Assembly: GCF_937898925.1 (NCBI RefSeq)
Contig: NZ_CALDKF010000085.1
Span: forward strand, 1-28,054
From: an uncultured Methanobrevibacter sp.
Lineage (GTDB): Archaea > Methanobacteriota > Methanobacteria > Methanobacteriales > Methanobacteriaceae
Reading direction: 5' to 3'
Length of the DNA: 28,054 bases
Within the stretch, counting starts at the first letter, position 1; each line of letters begins with the position of its first letter. Shown piece after piece: positions 14,918 through 23,522 of the stretch. The position numbers were made by a program, and so were the translations under genes. The notes under the pieces are model-generated. The model saw only the letters and a list, made by a program, of their open reading frames with translations. It did not search any database and had not been told where the DNA came from.

Positions 14918-16135
14918 ATGTTTATAGGAGAAGCTCTTATCGGAGACGGAGACGAATTAGCACACGTTGATTTACTTATTGGTGAAAAAGACGGTCCTGT
15001 AGGAAACGCTTTTGCTAATGGATTAAGCCAATTATCTGTTGGACACACCCCATTGCTCAGTGTAATCAGACCTAACTTAATTACCAAACCAGCTACCATC
15101 ATTATTCCTAAAGTAACTGTTGGTGACTTAGATGATGCAAGCAAAATCTTTGGACCAGCTCAAACTGCTGTAGGTAGAGCTGTAGCTGATTGTGTAGAAG
15201 AAGGAATCATTCCTAAAGACAAAGCTGAAGATTGGGTAATTAATGCAAGCGTATTCATTAGCCCAGCTGCACAAGATTACAGAAAAATCTACCAATACAA
15301 CTATGCAGCAACCAAACTTGCAATCAAAAGAGCATTGAAAGGTTACCCAGACATTGACAAAGTATTATACGAAAAAGATCGTGGAACCCACGCAATTATG
15401 GGATTCAAAGCAATCAAGCTTTACGAACCACCTTACTTGCAAGTTGCTCTTGACCTTGACAATGAAGAGGCAATGGCAAGAATCATTAAACAACTCCCTA
15501 ACAGAGAAAGAATCCTCCTTGAAGCAGGAACTCCTCTCGTTAAAAAATTCGGTGTTGGAATTGTTGGAAAAATCAGAGAATTGGCACCAAGTGCATTCAT
15601 TATTGCTGACTTGAAAACCTTGGACGTAGGAAGAGTGGAAGTTAAAATGGCAGCAGATGAAACTGCTGATGCAGTTGCTATTTCCGGTCTCGGTACCATC
15701 GAATCCATTGAAAAGGCAATCCACGAAACTCAAAAGCAAGGTATTTACTCCATCCTCGATATGATGAATGTAGATAACTTCACTGACAAGATCAAACAAC
15801 TCAACCCAGAGTTCATGCCAGACATTGTTCTCTTACACAGAAATGTTGACCTTGAAAGTAAACTTAGAGCAGAAGGCAAGAACCTTGATGACGTAAGTGC
15901 ATGGGGTAACATTAAGGAAATCAAAGAACTCACTGGCGGTCTTGCTGCTGTTGCTGGAGGAATCACTCCTGAAAAAGCAGAAGAAGCATTTGAAAAAGGT
16001 GCAGACATCATCATCGCAGGTAGATACATCATTGGTTCTGGTGACCCAAGAAGAGCTGCAGAAGATTTCTTAGCTCACATGCCTGTAGATCCAAACCACA
16101 TGAGAGTGGTAATGGAAGACGATGAGCAAATTTAA
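14918..16135 (+). CDS. fae-hps: Fused formaldehyde-activating enzyme / 3-hexulose-6-phosphate synthase
   Basis: 405 residues joining two enzymes. Residues 1 to about 165 are Fae (FIGEALIGDGDELAHVDLL with the catalytic His16; GNAFANGLSQ; HTPLLSVIRPNL; YNYAATKLAIKRAL), which condenses formaldehyde with tetrahydromethanopterin. Residues from about 171 are Hps (LQVALDLDN, LLEAGTPLVKKFG, IIADLKTLDVGR, AVAGGITPE, DIIIAGRYI), which splits hexulose 6-phosphate into ribulose 5-phosphate and formaldehyde. In archaea without an oxidative pentose phosphate pathway the fusion makes ribulose phosphate and captures the released formaldehyde as methylene-H4MPT. GGAGG is seven bases before the ATG. The codon use is biased and clean, as in highly expressed genes, and a strong hairpin follows. 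Confidence 0.97.
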   Translation: MFIGEALIGDGDELAHVDLLIGEKDGPVGNAFANGLSQLSVGHTPLLSVIRPNLITKPATIIIPKVTVGDLDDASKIFGPAQTAVGRAVADCVEEGIIPKDKAEDWVINASVFISPAAQDYRKIYQYNYAATKLAIKRALKGYPDIDKVLYEKDRGTHAIMGFKAIKLYEPPYLQVALDLDNEEAMARIIKQLPNRERILLEAGTPLVKKFGVGIVGKIRELAPSAFIIADLKTLDVGRVEVKMAADETADAVAISGLGTIESIEKAIHETQKQGIYSILDMMNVDNFTDKIKQLNPEFMPDIVLLHRNVDLESKLRAEGKNLDDVSAWGNIKEIKELTGGLAAVAGGITPEKAEEAFEKGADIIIAGRYIIGSGDPRRAAEDFLAHMPVDPNHMRVVMEDDEQI

Positions 16136-16167
16136 GTTCAGTGAAAAAATTAAAATTATTAAAGCGT

Positions 16168-16203
16168 TAGCTAATTAGATTATTCTAATTAGCTATTTTT
16201 TTT
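16168..16203 (+). terminator. Terminator of fae-hps
   Basis: A perfect 11-base stem (TAGCTAATTAG 16168-16178, CTAATTAGCTA 16185-16195) with a 6-base loop and an immediate run of eight or more T: the shape of a bacterial intrinsic terminator. Confidence 0.78.
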
Positions 16204-16264
16204 AAATAATTTTTTTATTTTAAACTGTTTAAATCATTTAATATGAATGAATTAAGGTGAAAGT

Positions 16265-16591
16265 ATGGGATTTTGCAATTCTTGCGGCAGACCAATGGGT
16301 AGAAATGACTATGGAACCAATGAAGATGGAAGCCCAAATATGGATTACTGTAAAGACTGTTTCCAAAACGGAGAATTTACAGAACCTGATATTACCATAA
16401 ATGAAATGATAATTAGACATGCAAAAAGAATGCTTAAAAGAAATCCGGATTTGCGTGAAGAGGAAGCAACTGGAATACTTTGTAACTTCTTGCCAAACTT
16501 GAAAAGATGGAATCCTAATCCTGATGATGAAATCGATGAGGATGAGGAACCGGTCATGGGTTACAGAGGTAACGCAAGAGACATGTTCTAA
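16265..16591 (+). CDS. Small zinc-ribbon protein
   Basis: 108 residues. CX2C pairs at Cys4/Cys7 (FCNSCGRP) and Cys29/Cys32 (YCKDCFQNGEF) build a zinc ribbon of the PF12674-like type (G-T-N-x-D-G-S-x-N between the pairs, then the PDITINEMI helix). The C-terminal half is a charged helical part with an acidic DDEIDEDEEP run. These proteins are widespread in gut anaerobes without a fixed function; a protein- or nucleic-acid-binding role is only a guess. GGTG precedes the ATG, and a hairpin terminator follows. Confidence 0.85.
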   Translation: MGFCNSCGRPMGRNDYGTNEDGSPNMDYCKDCFQNGEFTEPDITINEMIIRHAKRMLKRNPDLREEEATGILCNFLPNLKRWNPNPDDEIDEDEEPVMGYRGNARDMF

Positions 16592-16613
16592 TTAAAACAA
16601 GATTTTTATAAAT

Positions 16614-16658
16614 TTATAGAAGTTTTCAAAGTTTTAACTTCTATAATAACTATTTTTT
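16614..16658 (+). terminator. Terminator of the zinc-ribbon gene
   Basis: TTATAGAAGTT (16614-16624) and AACTTCTATAA (16636-16646) pair perfectly with an 11-base loop, followed shortly by a T run (16652-16658). Confidence 0.65.
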
Positions 16659-16709
16659 AAAACTTTAAAATCAATGAAAAAAGATCAGATTAACTGTTTT
16701 AAAAAGCAT

Positions 16710-16742
16710 TCAAAAGGATATTAAAAAAAGACTGCAATTTGC
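16710..16742 (-). terminator. Candidate terminator of the coiled-coil gene
   Basis: A short stem CTGCAA / TTGCAG (16730-16742), with a T run on the minus strand (16728 down to 16722), lies just past the stop of the leftward coiled-coil gene. The stem is short, so this is tentative. Confidence 0.42.
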
Positions 16743-16760
16743 AGCGCAAAAAATAGATGC

Positions 16761-17510
16761 TTATTGTATTCTTAAGATAAAGTTTTTGAATTTATCCAAG
16801 AGATTTTTATAGTGAATGACCTTAACTTTCTCATTGTATAAATCCTCTTGAGATCTTTCGTATTTTTTAAGTAATGAAATGTATTCCTTTTGCAATTCAA
16901 CATAATCATCAAAGGAATATGAATTTGAACTGGAAGTGAACTGTTCATTGCTTATGAATTCAGAATCAGCGACAATTTCATCATTTTGTGAACTTAGCTT
17001 TTCATTCAATAAGTTCAAATCATCATTTAAGTCTGAAATGATGAAGTTCTTATCTTCCAATTGTTTTCTTAAGCTGGAAATGGTATTTTTATTCTCTTCA
17101 AGCTGCTCTTTCAAACCTGAGCAATCCTCTTTTATAACAAGCAATTTTTCATTGGATTTAGCCAATTCTTCCTCTTTTATAGCTAACTTTTCAGAAATAG
17201 CTTTCAATTCAGAAGAAGCAAACTGTAATTCTTCATCAGCACCAGCGAATTTTTTAGTTAATTCTTTCTTTTCCTGCACTAACATAGTGTTATGCAATTC
17301 CAAAGCAGAAACCATTTCATCAAGGTCATTGAGTTCTTCTGCTTGAGCTGATGAGATGATAAAGACTTCTTCCTTATCTTCAAAGATATTGTCAGACTTA
17401 GATACAGTGACCTGAACCTGTTCAGTCTTATAGGTCTTTTTAGTACCATCCTTCAATGTCCTATTGTAAGACCTAAAATATTTTTTAACAATACCTTTTA
17501 CTAAATCCAT
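16761..17510 (-). CDS. Coiled-coil protein with a basic N-terminal segment
   Basis: 249 residues, no recognised family. The first 55 residues form a compact basic segment (VKKYFRSYNRTLKDGTKKTY, then KTEQVQVTVSKSDNIF) that looks like a small beta-rich domain. Residues about 60-180 are a long heptad-patterned coiled coil rich in Glu, Lys and Leu, broken by a Ser/Asn-rich stretch (FTSSSNSYSFDDY, about 195-207) and closed by a second helix (LQKEYISLLKKYERSQEDLY). There is no signal or membrane segment. The N-terminal pattern might bind nucleic acid, but that is a guess. GGTG lies five bases before the ATG. It is divergent from the flavoprotein gene. The protein cut by the right window edge is also a coiled coil, but similarity between the two was not established. 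Confidence 0.75.
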   Translation of the reverse strand: MDLVKGIVKKYFRSYNRTLKDGTKKTYKTEQVQVTVSKSDNIFEDKEEVFIISSAQAEELNDLDEMVSALELHNTMLVQEKKELTKKFAGADEELQFASSELKAISEKLAIKEEELAKSNEKLLVIKEDCSGLKEQLEENKNTISSLRKQLEDKNFIISDLNDDLNLLNEKLSSQNDEIVADSEFISNEQFTSSSNSYSFDDYVELQKEYISLLKKYERSQEDLYNEKVKVIHYKNLLDKFKNFILRIQ

Positions 17511-17740
17511 AAAAACACCATTTTAGAATATAACCATTAATAAATTATCAATAAAATTTAGAACATTATTTTTTATGACAAAAATTAGTCAATAAAATAA
17601 CATTATAATATTAATATATGATTTATATTATATAAGTTTTATAATTTTTCTACAAAAAATAGAAACTTAATAGAACTTTATAAATCAAATTCCTAAAAAA
17701 TTTTAAAAAAACTTTTAATGAAAGTTTATAAAAATAGTAT

Positions 17741-17756
17741 TGAATATATAATAAAT
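17741..17756 (+). promoter_or_regulatory. TATA element before the flavoprotein gene
   Basis: GAATATATAATAAA lies about 40 bases ahead of the ATG. An archaeal transcript would start about 25 bases downstream, leaving a short leader with TTGAGGT as ribosome-binding site. The rest of 17511-17740 is AT-rich without a frame. Confidence 0.4.
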
Positions 17757-17790
17757 TGAAAGAATGTTTTAAAAATATAATTGAGGTAAT

Positions 17791-18390
17791 ATGATGAGGA
17801 TTGTTGGAATTTGTGGAAGTCCACGGGAAGGTGCCAGCGAATACTTATTGAATAGGGCATTGAATGAACTGGAAAAGGAAGACTCATTTGAAACCACCTT
17901 CATATCTGTAAAAGACAAAGACATTTCCCCTTGCACCCATTGCAATGAATGTGCAGAAACTAAGGGAAAATGCTCAATATCCGATGACATGGATGAAATC
18001 TATAAAGCTCTTAAGGAGGCGGATGGAATCATAATGGCAAGCCCAATCCATTTCGGAAGCGTATCTGCACAATTGAAGGCTGTGATTGACAGGTGCCAAG
18101 CGATGATTATGGAAGACTTGGACATTTTCAAAAACAAGGTGGGCATTTCCATAGTTGTTGGTGGAGACAGGTCTGGTGGTCAGGAACTGGCCATTCAACA
18201 AATAAATACATTCTACCTTTTGAATAAAATAATTCCATTAAGCGGAGGATCCTTTGGTGCTAATTTAGGTGCATGCCTATGGTCCCAGGATGATGGTGCA
18301 GAAGGTGTTAAGGAAGACGAATATGGACTTAAAACATTGGACATGACTATAAGCCATTTTAAAGAGTTCCTGTTAGAGTATAAATCATGA
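17791..18390 (+). CDS. Iron-sulfur flavoprotein (NADPH-dependent FMN reductase-like fold)
   Basis: 199 residues. The flavodoxin-like start MMRIVGICGSPREGASEYLL binds FMN phosphate. A compact cysteine motif, CTHCNECAETKGKC (CX2CX2CX6C, about residues 50-63), marks the Isf family of methanogens and anaerobes, which carry one [4Fe-4S] cluster plus FMN. ADGIIMASPIHFGSVSAQLK is the usual second flavin loop, and VVGGDRSGGQE the third. Isf proteins take electrons from ferredoxin and are linked to oxygen and peroxide defence in Methanosarcina; here that is only a likely role. Either of two adjacent ATG codons (17791, 17794) could start it. The flippase gene follows after 170 bases with its own probable promoter. 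Confidence 0.88.
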   Translation: MMRIVGICGSPREGASEYLLNRALNELEKEDSFETTFISVKDKDISPCTHCNECAETKGKCSISDDMDEIYKALKEADGIIMASPIHFGSVSAQLKAVIDRCQAMIMEDLDIFKNKVGISIVVGGDRSGGQELAIQQINTFYLLNKIIPLSGGSFGANLGACLWSQDDGAEGVKEDEYGLKTLDMTISHFKEFLLEYKS

Positions 18391-18559
18391 TGAGGATTTA
18401 TTGAAAAAGTATTCCTTATTTAACAAAAGGTATATAAATAAAAATTTATATAGGAATATTTAATTATATTATATAGTGTAATTTTTATTAATTTTATTAA
18501 GTATTTTATTTTTATAAAATTTGAAATTTTTATCTTTTTTTAAAGAATATGGTGTGAAT

Positions 18560-20125
18560 ATGGGAGAAGCAACTGGAAGTTCTAAAGTAGCAAAAGGAAG
18601 CGCTATTATTTTAATAGGAAATGTTATCTTCCGTGTAGGGGGATACCTATACCGTTTTCTTATGGCATCACTTTTAGGACCGGCAGCATATGGTATACTT
18701 GGACTTACAACTCCATTTCAAGGAATATTCCAGGTCTTGTCTGCAGCAGGGCTTCCACCAGCAATAGCTAAATACGTTTCTGAGTACAATGCTCTTGATG
18801 AAGAGGATCTTGCTCGCCAAACCGTTTTCACAGCACTGAAGATAATGGTCTTTTTAGGATTCTTCTTTGGACTGGTTATGGTATTTGTAGCTGCACCTAT
18901 AATTACAAACTATTACCATAAGCCAGAGGCATTATTGCCCCTTCAGGCTGTTGGTTTAATCACTCCGTTCAGTGTAATCGTTGGTGCATTTAGAGGTGCT
19001 TTCCAAGGCGTGTACAAGATGGAATACATCCTTTACACCCGTGCAATAGAACAGATCTTCATGATTCTATTTGCAACTGCACTTGTAATTTTAGGATTAT
19101 CCACCTTTGGTGCAGTATTAGGTTCCGTACTCGGTTTTGCAGCATCAGCAGTGTCTGCAGTATATATCTTTAAAAGGTATATGGGAAAATATATCCCACC
19201 TGCAAATCCTGACTTTAAGTTCAGCTTAAGACAGGAATTGGGCCTTGCAAAAAGATTGCTTTTCTTTTCAATCCCAGTTACAATCACTGCACTTGCAGAA
19301 ATGGGTATTTACAGTATCTGTACCTTGCTTATGGGAGGATTCCTAGCTGCATCTGCAATCGGTTACTTTACAGCGGCAGACCCTATTTCAAGACTTCCTT
19401 TAATCGTTTCAAGCTCACTTGCAACTACAATATTGCCTGCAGCATCTGAAGCATATGCCCTTAAGGATCAAAACCTTCTTGAAAAGTATGTGAATGCATC
19501 CTACAAATACGGAATGTTCTTTGTAATTCCAATGTGTGTGGGAATAGCTATCTTTGCAAAGGAAATCATGGGGCTTGTATACTTCACAAATTCCGCTTAC
19601 ATGAATGGTGCAATGTCTCTTGCAATTCTTGTTTTAGGTATGACATTCTATTCAATATATACAATTTCAGGCAGTATCGTTCAAGGTATTGGAAACCCAA
19701 GAATCCCAATGTATCTATTGATATTCGGATGTATCATCACTTTAGGACTCGGATGGTACTTAATTCCAACTTACGGCATCGAAGGTGGAGCATTGGCAAC
19801 TACAATAGCTTCATTCATAATGATGATACCTATGTTCCTGCTGCAATTCAGATTAACAAAAACCCATGCACCTTATGCATTCTTAACTAAAGTTACAATA
19901 GCTTCATTAATCATGGCATTGCCTGCATTTGTGCTTCCAAACAATAGCTATGGATTGATTGCTGGATTGATAATCTGTCCAATAATCTACATGATTGCAA
20001 TTGTAGCACTTAGAACATTATCTCACGATGATGTGGCAGGATTTAGAAGATTCACCAGAAAACTAGGTCCTTTAAGCAAATATGCAAATAAGCTATTGGA
20101 TATCATTGATAAATACAGCTCATAG
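18560..20125 (+). CDS. Polysaccharide / lipid-linked precursor flippase (MOP superfamily)
   Basis: 521 residues from the ATG at 18560, which has GGTG before it; a TTG 13 codons upstream gives an N-terminus without a ribosome-binding site. About 14 hydrophobic segments are visible. The N-terminal KGSAIILIGNVIFRVGGYLY and LLGPAAYGILGLTTPFQG are typical of RfbX/Wzx-MurJ type exporters; GIGNPRIPMYLLIFG and YGIEGGALATTIASF are in the C-terminal half. These proteins move lipid-linked sugars or cell-wall precursors across the membrane. Because Methanobacteriales build pseudomurein and surface glycans, either may be the cargo. The Wzy-like polymerase and two GT-B enzymes elsewhere in the window would fit the same general pathway, though they are not in one operon. 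Confidence 0.88.
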   Translation: MGEATGSSKVAKGSAIILIGNVIFRVGGYLYRFLMASLLGPAAYGILGLTTPFQGIFQVLSAAGLPPAIAKYVSEYNALDEEDLARQTVFTALKIMVFLGFFFGLVMVFVAAPIITNYYHKPEALLPLQAVGLITPFSVIVGAFRGAFQGVYKMEYILYTRAIEQIFMILFATALVILGLSTFGAVLGSVLGFAASAVSAVYIFKRYMGKYIPPANPDFKFSLRQELGLAKRLLFFSIPVTITALAEMGIYSICTLLMGGFLAASAIGYFTAADPISRLPLIVSSSLATTILPAASEAYALKDQNLLEKYVNASYKYGMFFVIPMCVGIAIFAKEIMGLVYFTNSAYMNGAMSLAILVLGMTFYSIYTISGSIVQGIGNPRIPMYLLIFGCIITLGLGWYLIPTYGIEGGALATTIASFIMMIPMFLLQFRLTKTHAPYAFLTKVTIASLIMALPAFVLPNNSYGLIAGLIICPIIYMIAIVALRTLSHDDVAGFRRFTRKLGPLSKYANKLLDIIDKYSS

Positions 20126-20460
20126 ATGATCCATAAACTTCATCTTTACTTTTTTTATTGGCTCATCTTTATTTTTTTTATTAATGAATTAAACATTATT
20201 GTGCTCTTTTAATAAATTCATATCGTTTTTTTAGAAGAATCACTTATATATGAATTATCGATTACAGATTTTTATCATAACGTGTCAAAATAAATATCCT
20301 TTCTTTTTTTATCTTTAACTCATATTTAATCAAAAATAAATTTTTTATTTATGAACGAATAGTAGATTTAAATGAATAAGTTTAATTAATAAAAAGTATA
20401 TATTAAATATCACTTTGGGTAATTTTTTTAAAAATAATTAAGGTAAATGGGACGATTAAA
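20126..20460. other. Gene-free stretch between flippase and ModE-like genes
   Basis: Several T-rich runs (20149-20157, 20170-20180) probably end the flippase transcript. A TATA-like GTATATATTAAA lies near 20396-20408, about 60 bases before the ModE-like start. No frame or strong repeat was seen. Confidence 0.4.
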
Positions 20461-21153
20461 ATGACTGAGGTAAAAGCTGGAGTAGAATATAAGATTAATA
20501 TAGATGGAAATTCTTTTCTATTGGATCAAAAGAAATTCAATCTGTTGATTTATATAAATGAAAGCGAATCAATTACAGAAGCTGCTAAGCGTTCTAAAAT
20601 TTCCTACAGAACTGCTTTAAACTATATCGATAAGATTGAATCAACATTGGATATAGCTATTGTAAACACTAAAAAAGGAGGAAGCGGTGGTGGAGGCAGC
20701 ACCACTCTTACTGAAGAGGGCTTGCAGATTCTAAAGGAATGCAAAAAGATCAATGCAATCATGGAACTTCATAGCGAAACCAATGAGATTGAAGCTGAAA
20801 TCCTTGAAGTTGACAAATCAAAAGGAGTTATGAAAATTCAAATGAATGAATTGGTCATAACTATCCCACTGAAGAAGGAATATAAGGTTGGAGATAAGAT
20901 CCTCGCTTTAATAAGCTATGACAATATCTTCATTATGTTGGAGCCTCAAGCATCCAGCATCAGAAACATCTTCAAGGGAAAAGTCACTGAAATGAGACTT
21001 CAGGATGAGATGGTTCGTGTAAGAATTGACATTGGTGGAGTGGACATCTTCTCAGACATCACCTTATCTGCTGGTAAGGACCTTGATTTAAGTTTAGGAA
21101 AAGAGGTTTACATTGGATTTAAGGCATTGTCAATAGCTACCTTAAAATTATAA
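20461..21153 (+). CDS. ModE-like regulator with HTH and two Mop/TOBE-like segments
   Basis: 230 residues. The N-terminal 95 residues match the ModE winged helix: LLIYINESESITEAAKRSKI, SYRTALNYIDKIE, then the glycine-rich wing GGSGGGGSTTLTEEG. Residues about 108-160 (EAEILEVDKSKGVMKIQMNE...) and 168-230 (NIFKGKVTEMRLQDEMVRVR ... YIGFKALSIATLKL) look like two Mop/TOBE units, the module that binds molybdate or tungstate. It should repress or activate genes according to oxyanion supply. No molybdate transporter or formylmethanofuran dehydrogenase gene is in the window, so the targets lie elsewhere, or include the small ferredoxin downstream. Confidence 0.88.
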   Translation: MTEVKAGVEYKINIDGNSFLLDQKKFNLLIYINESESITEAAKRSKISYRTALNYIDKIESTLDIAIVNTKKGGSGGGGSTTLTEEGLQILKECKKINAIMELHSETNEIEAEILEVDKSKGVMKIQMNELVITIPLKKEYKVGDKILALISYDNIFIMLEPQASSIRNIFKGKVTEMRLQDEMVRVRIDIGGVDIFSDITLSAGKDLDLSLGKEVYIGFKALSIATLKL

Positions 21154-21189
21154 TTCATTTTAATGAAAAATATTTTTAAGGATTTAGCA

Positions 21190-21206
21190 TAGTTTTATAT
21201 AGATTA
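21190..21206 (+). promoter_or_regulatory. TATA-like element before the ferredoxin gene
   Basis: TTTTATATAGATTAAA lies about 45-50 bases ahead of the proposed ferredoxin start and about 40 ahead of its ribosome-binding site. This would fit an archaeal promoter with a short leader, separate from the ModE-like gene. Confidence 0.32.
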
Positions 21207-21247
21207 AATAAAATAAGATTATTTACAGATTTATTCATGGTGATATT

Positions 21248-21448
21248 ATTTTAAAAATTATAGTTGATGAGGACAAATGCACTGCATGTGGAAATTGTAA
21301 AGAGATTTGTCCTAAAGGAGGATATATTTGGACTATTGATACTGTTGCACATGTATCAAATTTAGATTATTGTCATGTTTGTACATTATGTGCAATGAAA
21401 TGCGGTCCAGATGCAATTAAAATTATGAGAAATGCACCAGATGAGTAA
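21248..21448 (+). CDS. Small 2[4Fe-4S] ferredoxin, apparent ATT start
   Basis: 66 residues. Two cluster motifs are complete: CTACGNCKEICPKG (Cys11, 14, 17, 21) and CHVCTLCAMKCGPDAI (Cys42, 45, 48, 52). It is a cytosolic electron carrier of the clostridial type, with a WTIDTVAHVSNLD linker longer than in the smallest family members. No ATG, GTG or TTG opens the frame. GGTGAT (21239-21244) stands three bases ahead of an in-frame ATT at 21248, the same GTGAT-ATT-start spacing as in mtd, whose start there is ATG. TTA at 21251 is the only other nearby candidate. The sequence reads MLKIIVDEDK if ATT is used. It lies between the ModE-like gene and hisB. Confidence 0.85.
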   Translation: MLKIIVDEDKCTACGNCKEICPKGGYIWTIDTVAHVSNLDYCHVCTLCAMKCGPDAIKIMRNAPDE

Positions 21449-21546
21449 ATAATTAATCGATATTTTAATTTAAATATAGTTTAAAATTTTTCTGTAAATT
21501 GTACTATGTTTACCTTATGTAAGAACTTAAATCAGTGAGTGATTCA

Positions 21547-22125
21547 ATGACTAGAACAGCTAAAGTTTCAAGAAAGACATCTGAAACAGATATTGAAATA
21601 GAATTAAATATTGATGGAACTGGAAAATACGATATTGACACCGGTGTCAATTTCTTCAACCACATGTTGGAATCATTTTCCAAACACAGCTTTATGGATT
21701 TGAAGATTAAGGCGATCGGTGATATTGAAATCGATGATCACCACACTGTAGAGGATGTTGGCATATTATTAGGTGAAGCATTCGCAGAAGCTATTGGCGA
21801 CAAGAAAGGAATCAGAAGAATGGGTCATGCTATTGTCCCTATGGATGACTCAGTTGCGACTGTTGCCATAGACATCAGCGGACGCAGTTACTGCAATATG
21901 GACTTGGATTTCAAGCATGACAAGATTGGTGACTTAAGCAGTGATGTTGTAGTTCACTTCTTTGAATCCTTTGCTTCCAGTGGAAAAATCAATATCTATG
22001 GAACCTGTGAAGGTGCAAATGATCACCACAAGGCTGAAGCTCTTTTCAAGGCATTTGCAAAATCATTGTATGATGGCTGTAAAATTGAGCATGATGAAAT
22101 TTTAAGTACAAAAGGCGTTCTTTAA
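21547..22125 (+). CDS. hisB: Imidazoleglycerol-phosphate dehydratase
   Basis: 192 residues, the usual length of the monofunctional enzyme. It dehydrates imidazoleglycerol phosphate in histidine synthesis. The two manganese-binding DHH motifs are present: IDDHHTVEDVG (His65, His66) and ANDHHKAEALFKAF (His160, His161). FFNHMLESFSKHSF and VVVHFFESFA also fit. I start at the ATG at 21547, since GTGAT lies immediately before it; the GTG at 21535 is the alternative. No other his gene is nearby, as is usual for dispersed his genes in methanogens. Confidence 0.96.
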   Translation: MTRTAKVSRKTSETDIEIELNIDGTGKYDIDTGVNFFNHMLESFSKHSFMDLKIKAIGDIEIDDHHTVEDVGILLGEAFAEAIGDKKGIRRMGHAIVPMDDSVATVAIDISGRSYCNMDLDFKHDKIGDLSSDVVVHFFESFASSGKINIYGTCEGANDHHKAEALFKAFAKSLYDGCKIEHDEILSTKGVL

Positions 22126-22456
22126 GTTAAAACTTATAGAACCTTATTCTTTCTTTTTTTAATTATTTATTATCACTTATAAATTATTTTTAAATTATTT
22201 ATAATTATTTACAAATTTTTACAATTATTTTTTTAAACTGTTTTAACTTTTTTTTAATAAAAACTCAAAAAACAATATGTTAGTATTTTAACGAATTAAA
22301 TATTCCGGCATGAAATTTTAAAATTGAGTTAAAATAAAAGAAAAAAAGTAAATTTTGATTTTGATTTGAGATTTGATTTTTTGATTTGATTTGAATTTGT
22401 TTTAAAAAAGAAAAAAGAAAAATAAGTAGCTGAAAAGCTACTTAAATCCTCGACAC
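22126..22456. other. Convergent, repetitive AT-rich stretch between hisB and mtd
   Basis: Contains short reiterated AATTATTT-like units (22165-22235) and a GATTTGATTT-type slipped repeat (about 22353-22400). T runs after hisB (22140-22160) probably end that gene. The terminator of mtd lies at the right end. No frame was seen. Confidence 0.45.
22394..22443 (-). terminator. Terminator of mtd
   Basis: AAGTAGCT (22424-22431) and AGCTACTT (22436-22443) pair perfectly around GAAA. On the minus strand a T-rich run follows from 22423 to about 22400. Confidence 0.75.
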
Positions 22457-23287
22457 TTATTCTGGTTTGCTGATTAAATCAAGTTTGCAACCAACGTTAC
22501 CTTCTTTCATGTGAGGGGTTCTTAATACAGTGTCGTTGGATTTTTCAATTTCTCTTGCTTCAGCTGCTAATGCAGCAGCGCATGCAGCCATTTCGTGAGC
22601 AGCAGCTACTAAAGGAATGAAGTTTTCGAAACCTTTGGTCATGAAACAACCTTTCATGTCTAAACCTGCTACAGCACCAGCCATTTCGTATGCAGCAATA
22701 GCTTTTGCTTTTGCGTATGGGTTTTGGAATTTAGCAGCTTCTACAGCTTTTTCAGCAGTTACAATGAGTTTAGGTAATTCGATTTCGTTACCTGCTTCTA
22801 CAGCTTCGATTACACCGTCAATGGTTTTTTGTACTAATCTTAAAGCACCGGTTTCTGCTAATACTTTAATGATGTCAGCGTTGAAAATAGCCATTTCAGT
22901 TGGGTCTAACCATTCTCTTTTTGCACCGATCATTGGGTCTGCCATTACAATAATGTAACCTAAACCTTGTTCGTCCATTTCGTCTTTCTTACCTTTACCA
23001 GGAGCGTCACCAATGATAATAGCAGGAATATCTTCTGCAGATAATAATTCTCTTGCTCTAGCTGGACCAGGTGCTGCTGGGTTTGGGCTAATGAAAATAC
23101 AGAAATCTGGGTCGAATTGTTTGAATTTAGGTACAACGTCTTCGACTTGTTCAGGGTTCATTTTTGCTCCAGATCCAAATACTCTTACGTCGATGTTTGG
23201 TCTGTCTGCTCTTTCGTCTAATAATAAATCTAATATTGGTGAAGTACCAATATTACCACTTCTTAATATAGCGATTTTAACTACCAT
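22457..23287 (-). CDS. mtd: F420-dependent methylene-tetrahydromethanopterin dehydrogenase
   Basis: 276 residues, the normal length. It reduces methenyl-H4MPT to methylene-H4MPT with reduced F420, a central step of hydrogenotrophic methanogenesis. Family features seen include VKIAILRSGNIGTSPILDLL at the start, IFISPNPAAPGPARARELL, IIIGDAPGKGKKDEMDEQGL, MADPMIGAKREWLDPTEMA, and the alanine-rich AAAHEMAACAAALAAEAREI helix. The codon choice is strongly restricted, as in highly expressed genes. GTGAT lies three bases before the ATG, and a TATA element further up. It is a single-gene unit with a strong terminator. Confidence 0.98.
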   Translation of the reverse strand: MVVKIAILRSGNIGTSPILDLLLDERADRPNIDVRVFGSGAKMNPEQVEDVVPKFKQFDPDFCIFISPNPAAPGPARARELLSAEDIPAIIIGDAPGKGKKDEMDEQGLGYIIVMADPMIGAKREWLDPTEMAIFNADIIKVLAETGALRLVQKTIDGVIEAVEAGNEIELPKLIVTAEKAVEAAKFQNPYAKAKAIAAYEMAGAVAGLDMKGCFMTKGFENFIPLVAAAHEMAACAAALAAEAREIEKSNDTVLRTPHMKEGNVGCKLDLISKPE

Positions 23288-23353
23288 AATATCACAAGTA
23301 TATTTATATTATTTACTTATTATAAAGTTAATGTAAAAAATCAAAACAAAACA

Positions 23354-23366
23354 TTTATATAATAGA
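23354..23366 (-). promoter_or_regulatory. TATA element of mtd
   Basis: Reads ATTATATAAATG on the minus strand, about 70 bases before the mtd ATG; it leaves a leader of roughly 40 bases. Confidence 0.4.
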
Positions 23367-23522
23367 ATATGAGTTTTGTGAATTTACTGAAAAATTAATG
23401 AAAAATAAAGGGCAAATAAGGATTATTTTTAAGAAAAAAGAATGATTAAGGATTTTAATGAAATTGAAAAATTTAAGTGAAAATCTAAAAGAATTTAGGT
23501 TAAAATTTTATGAAAAAATTGA

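Noticed and set aside
15365..15799. 144-codon frame antisense to fae-hps
   Set aside because: Antisense to a clear enzyme; cysteine/serine/phenylalanine bias typical of a shadow frame.
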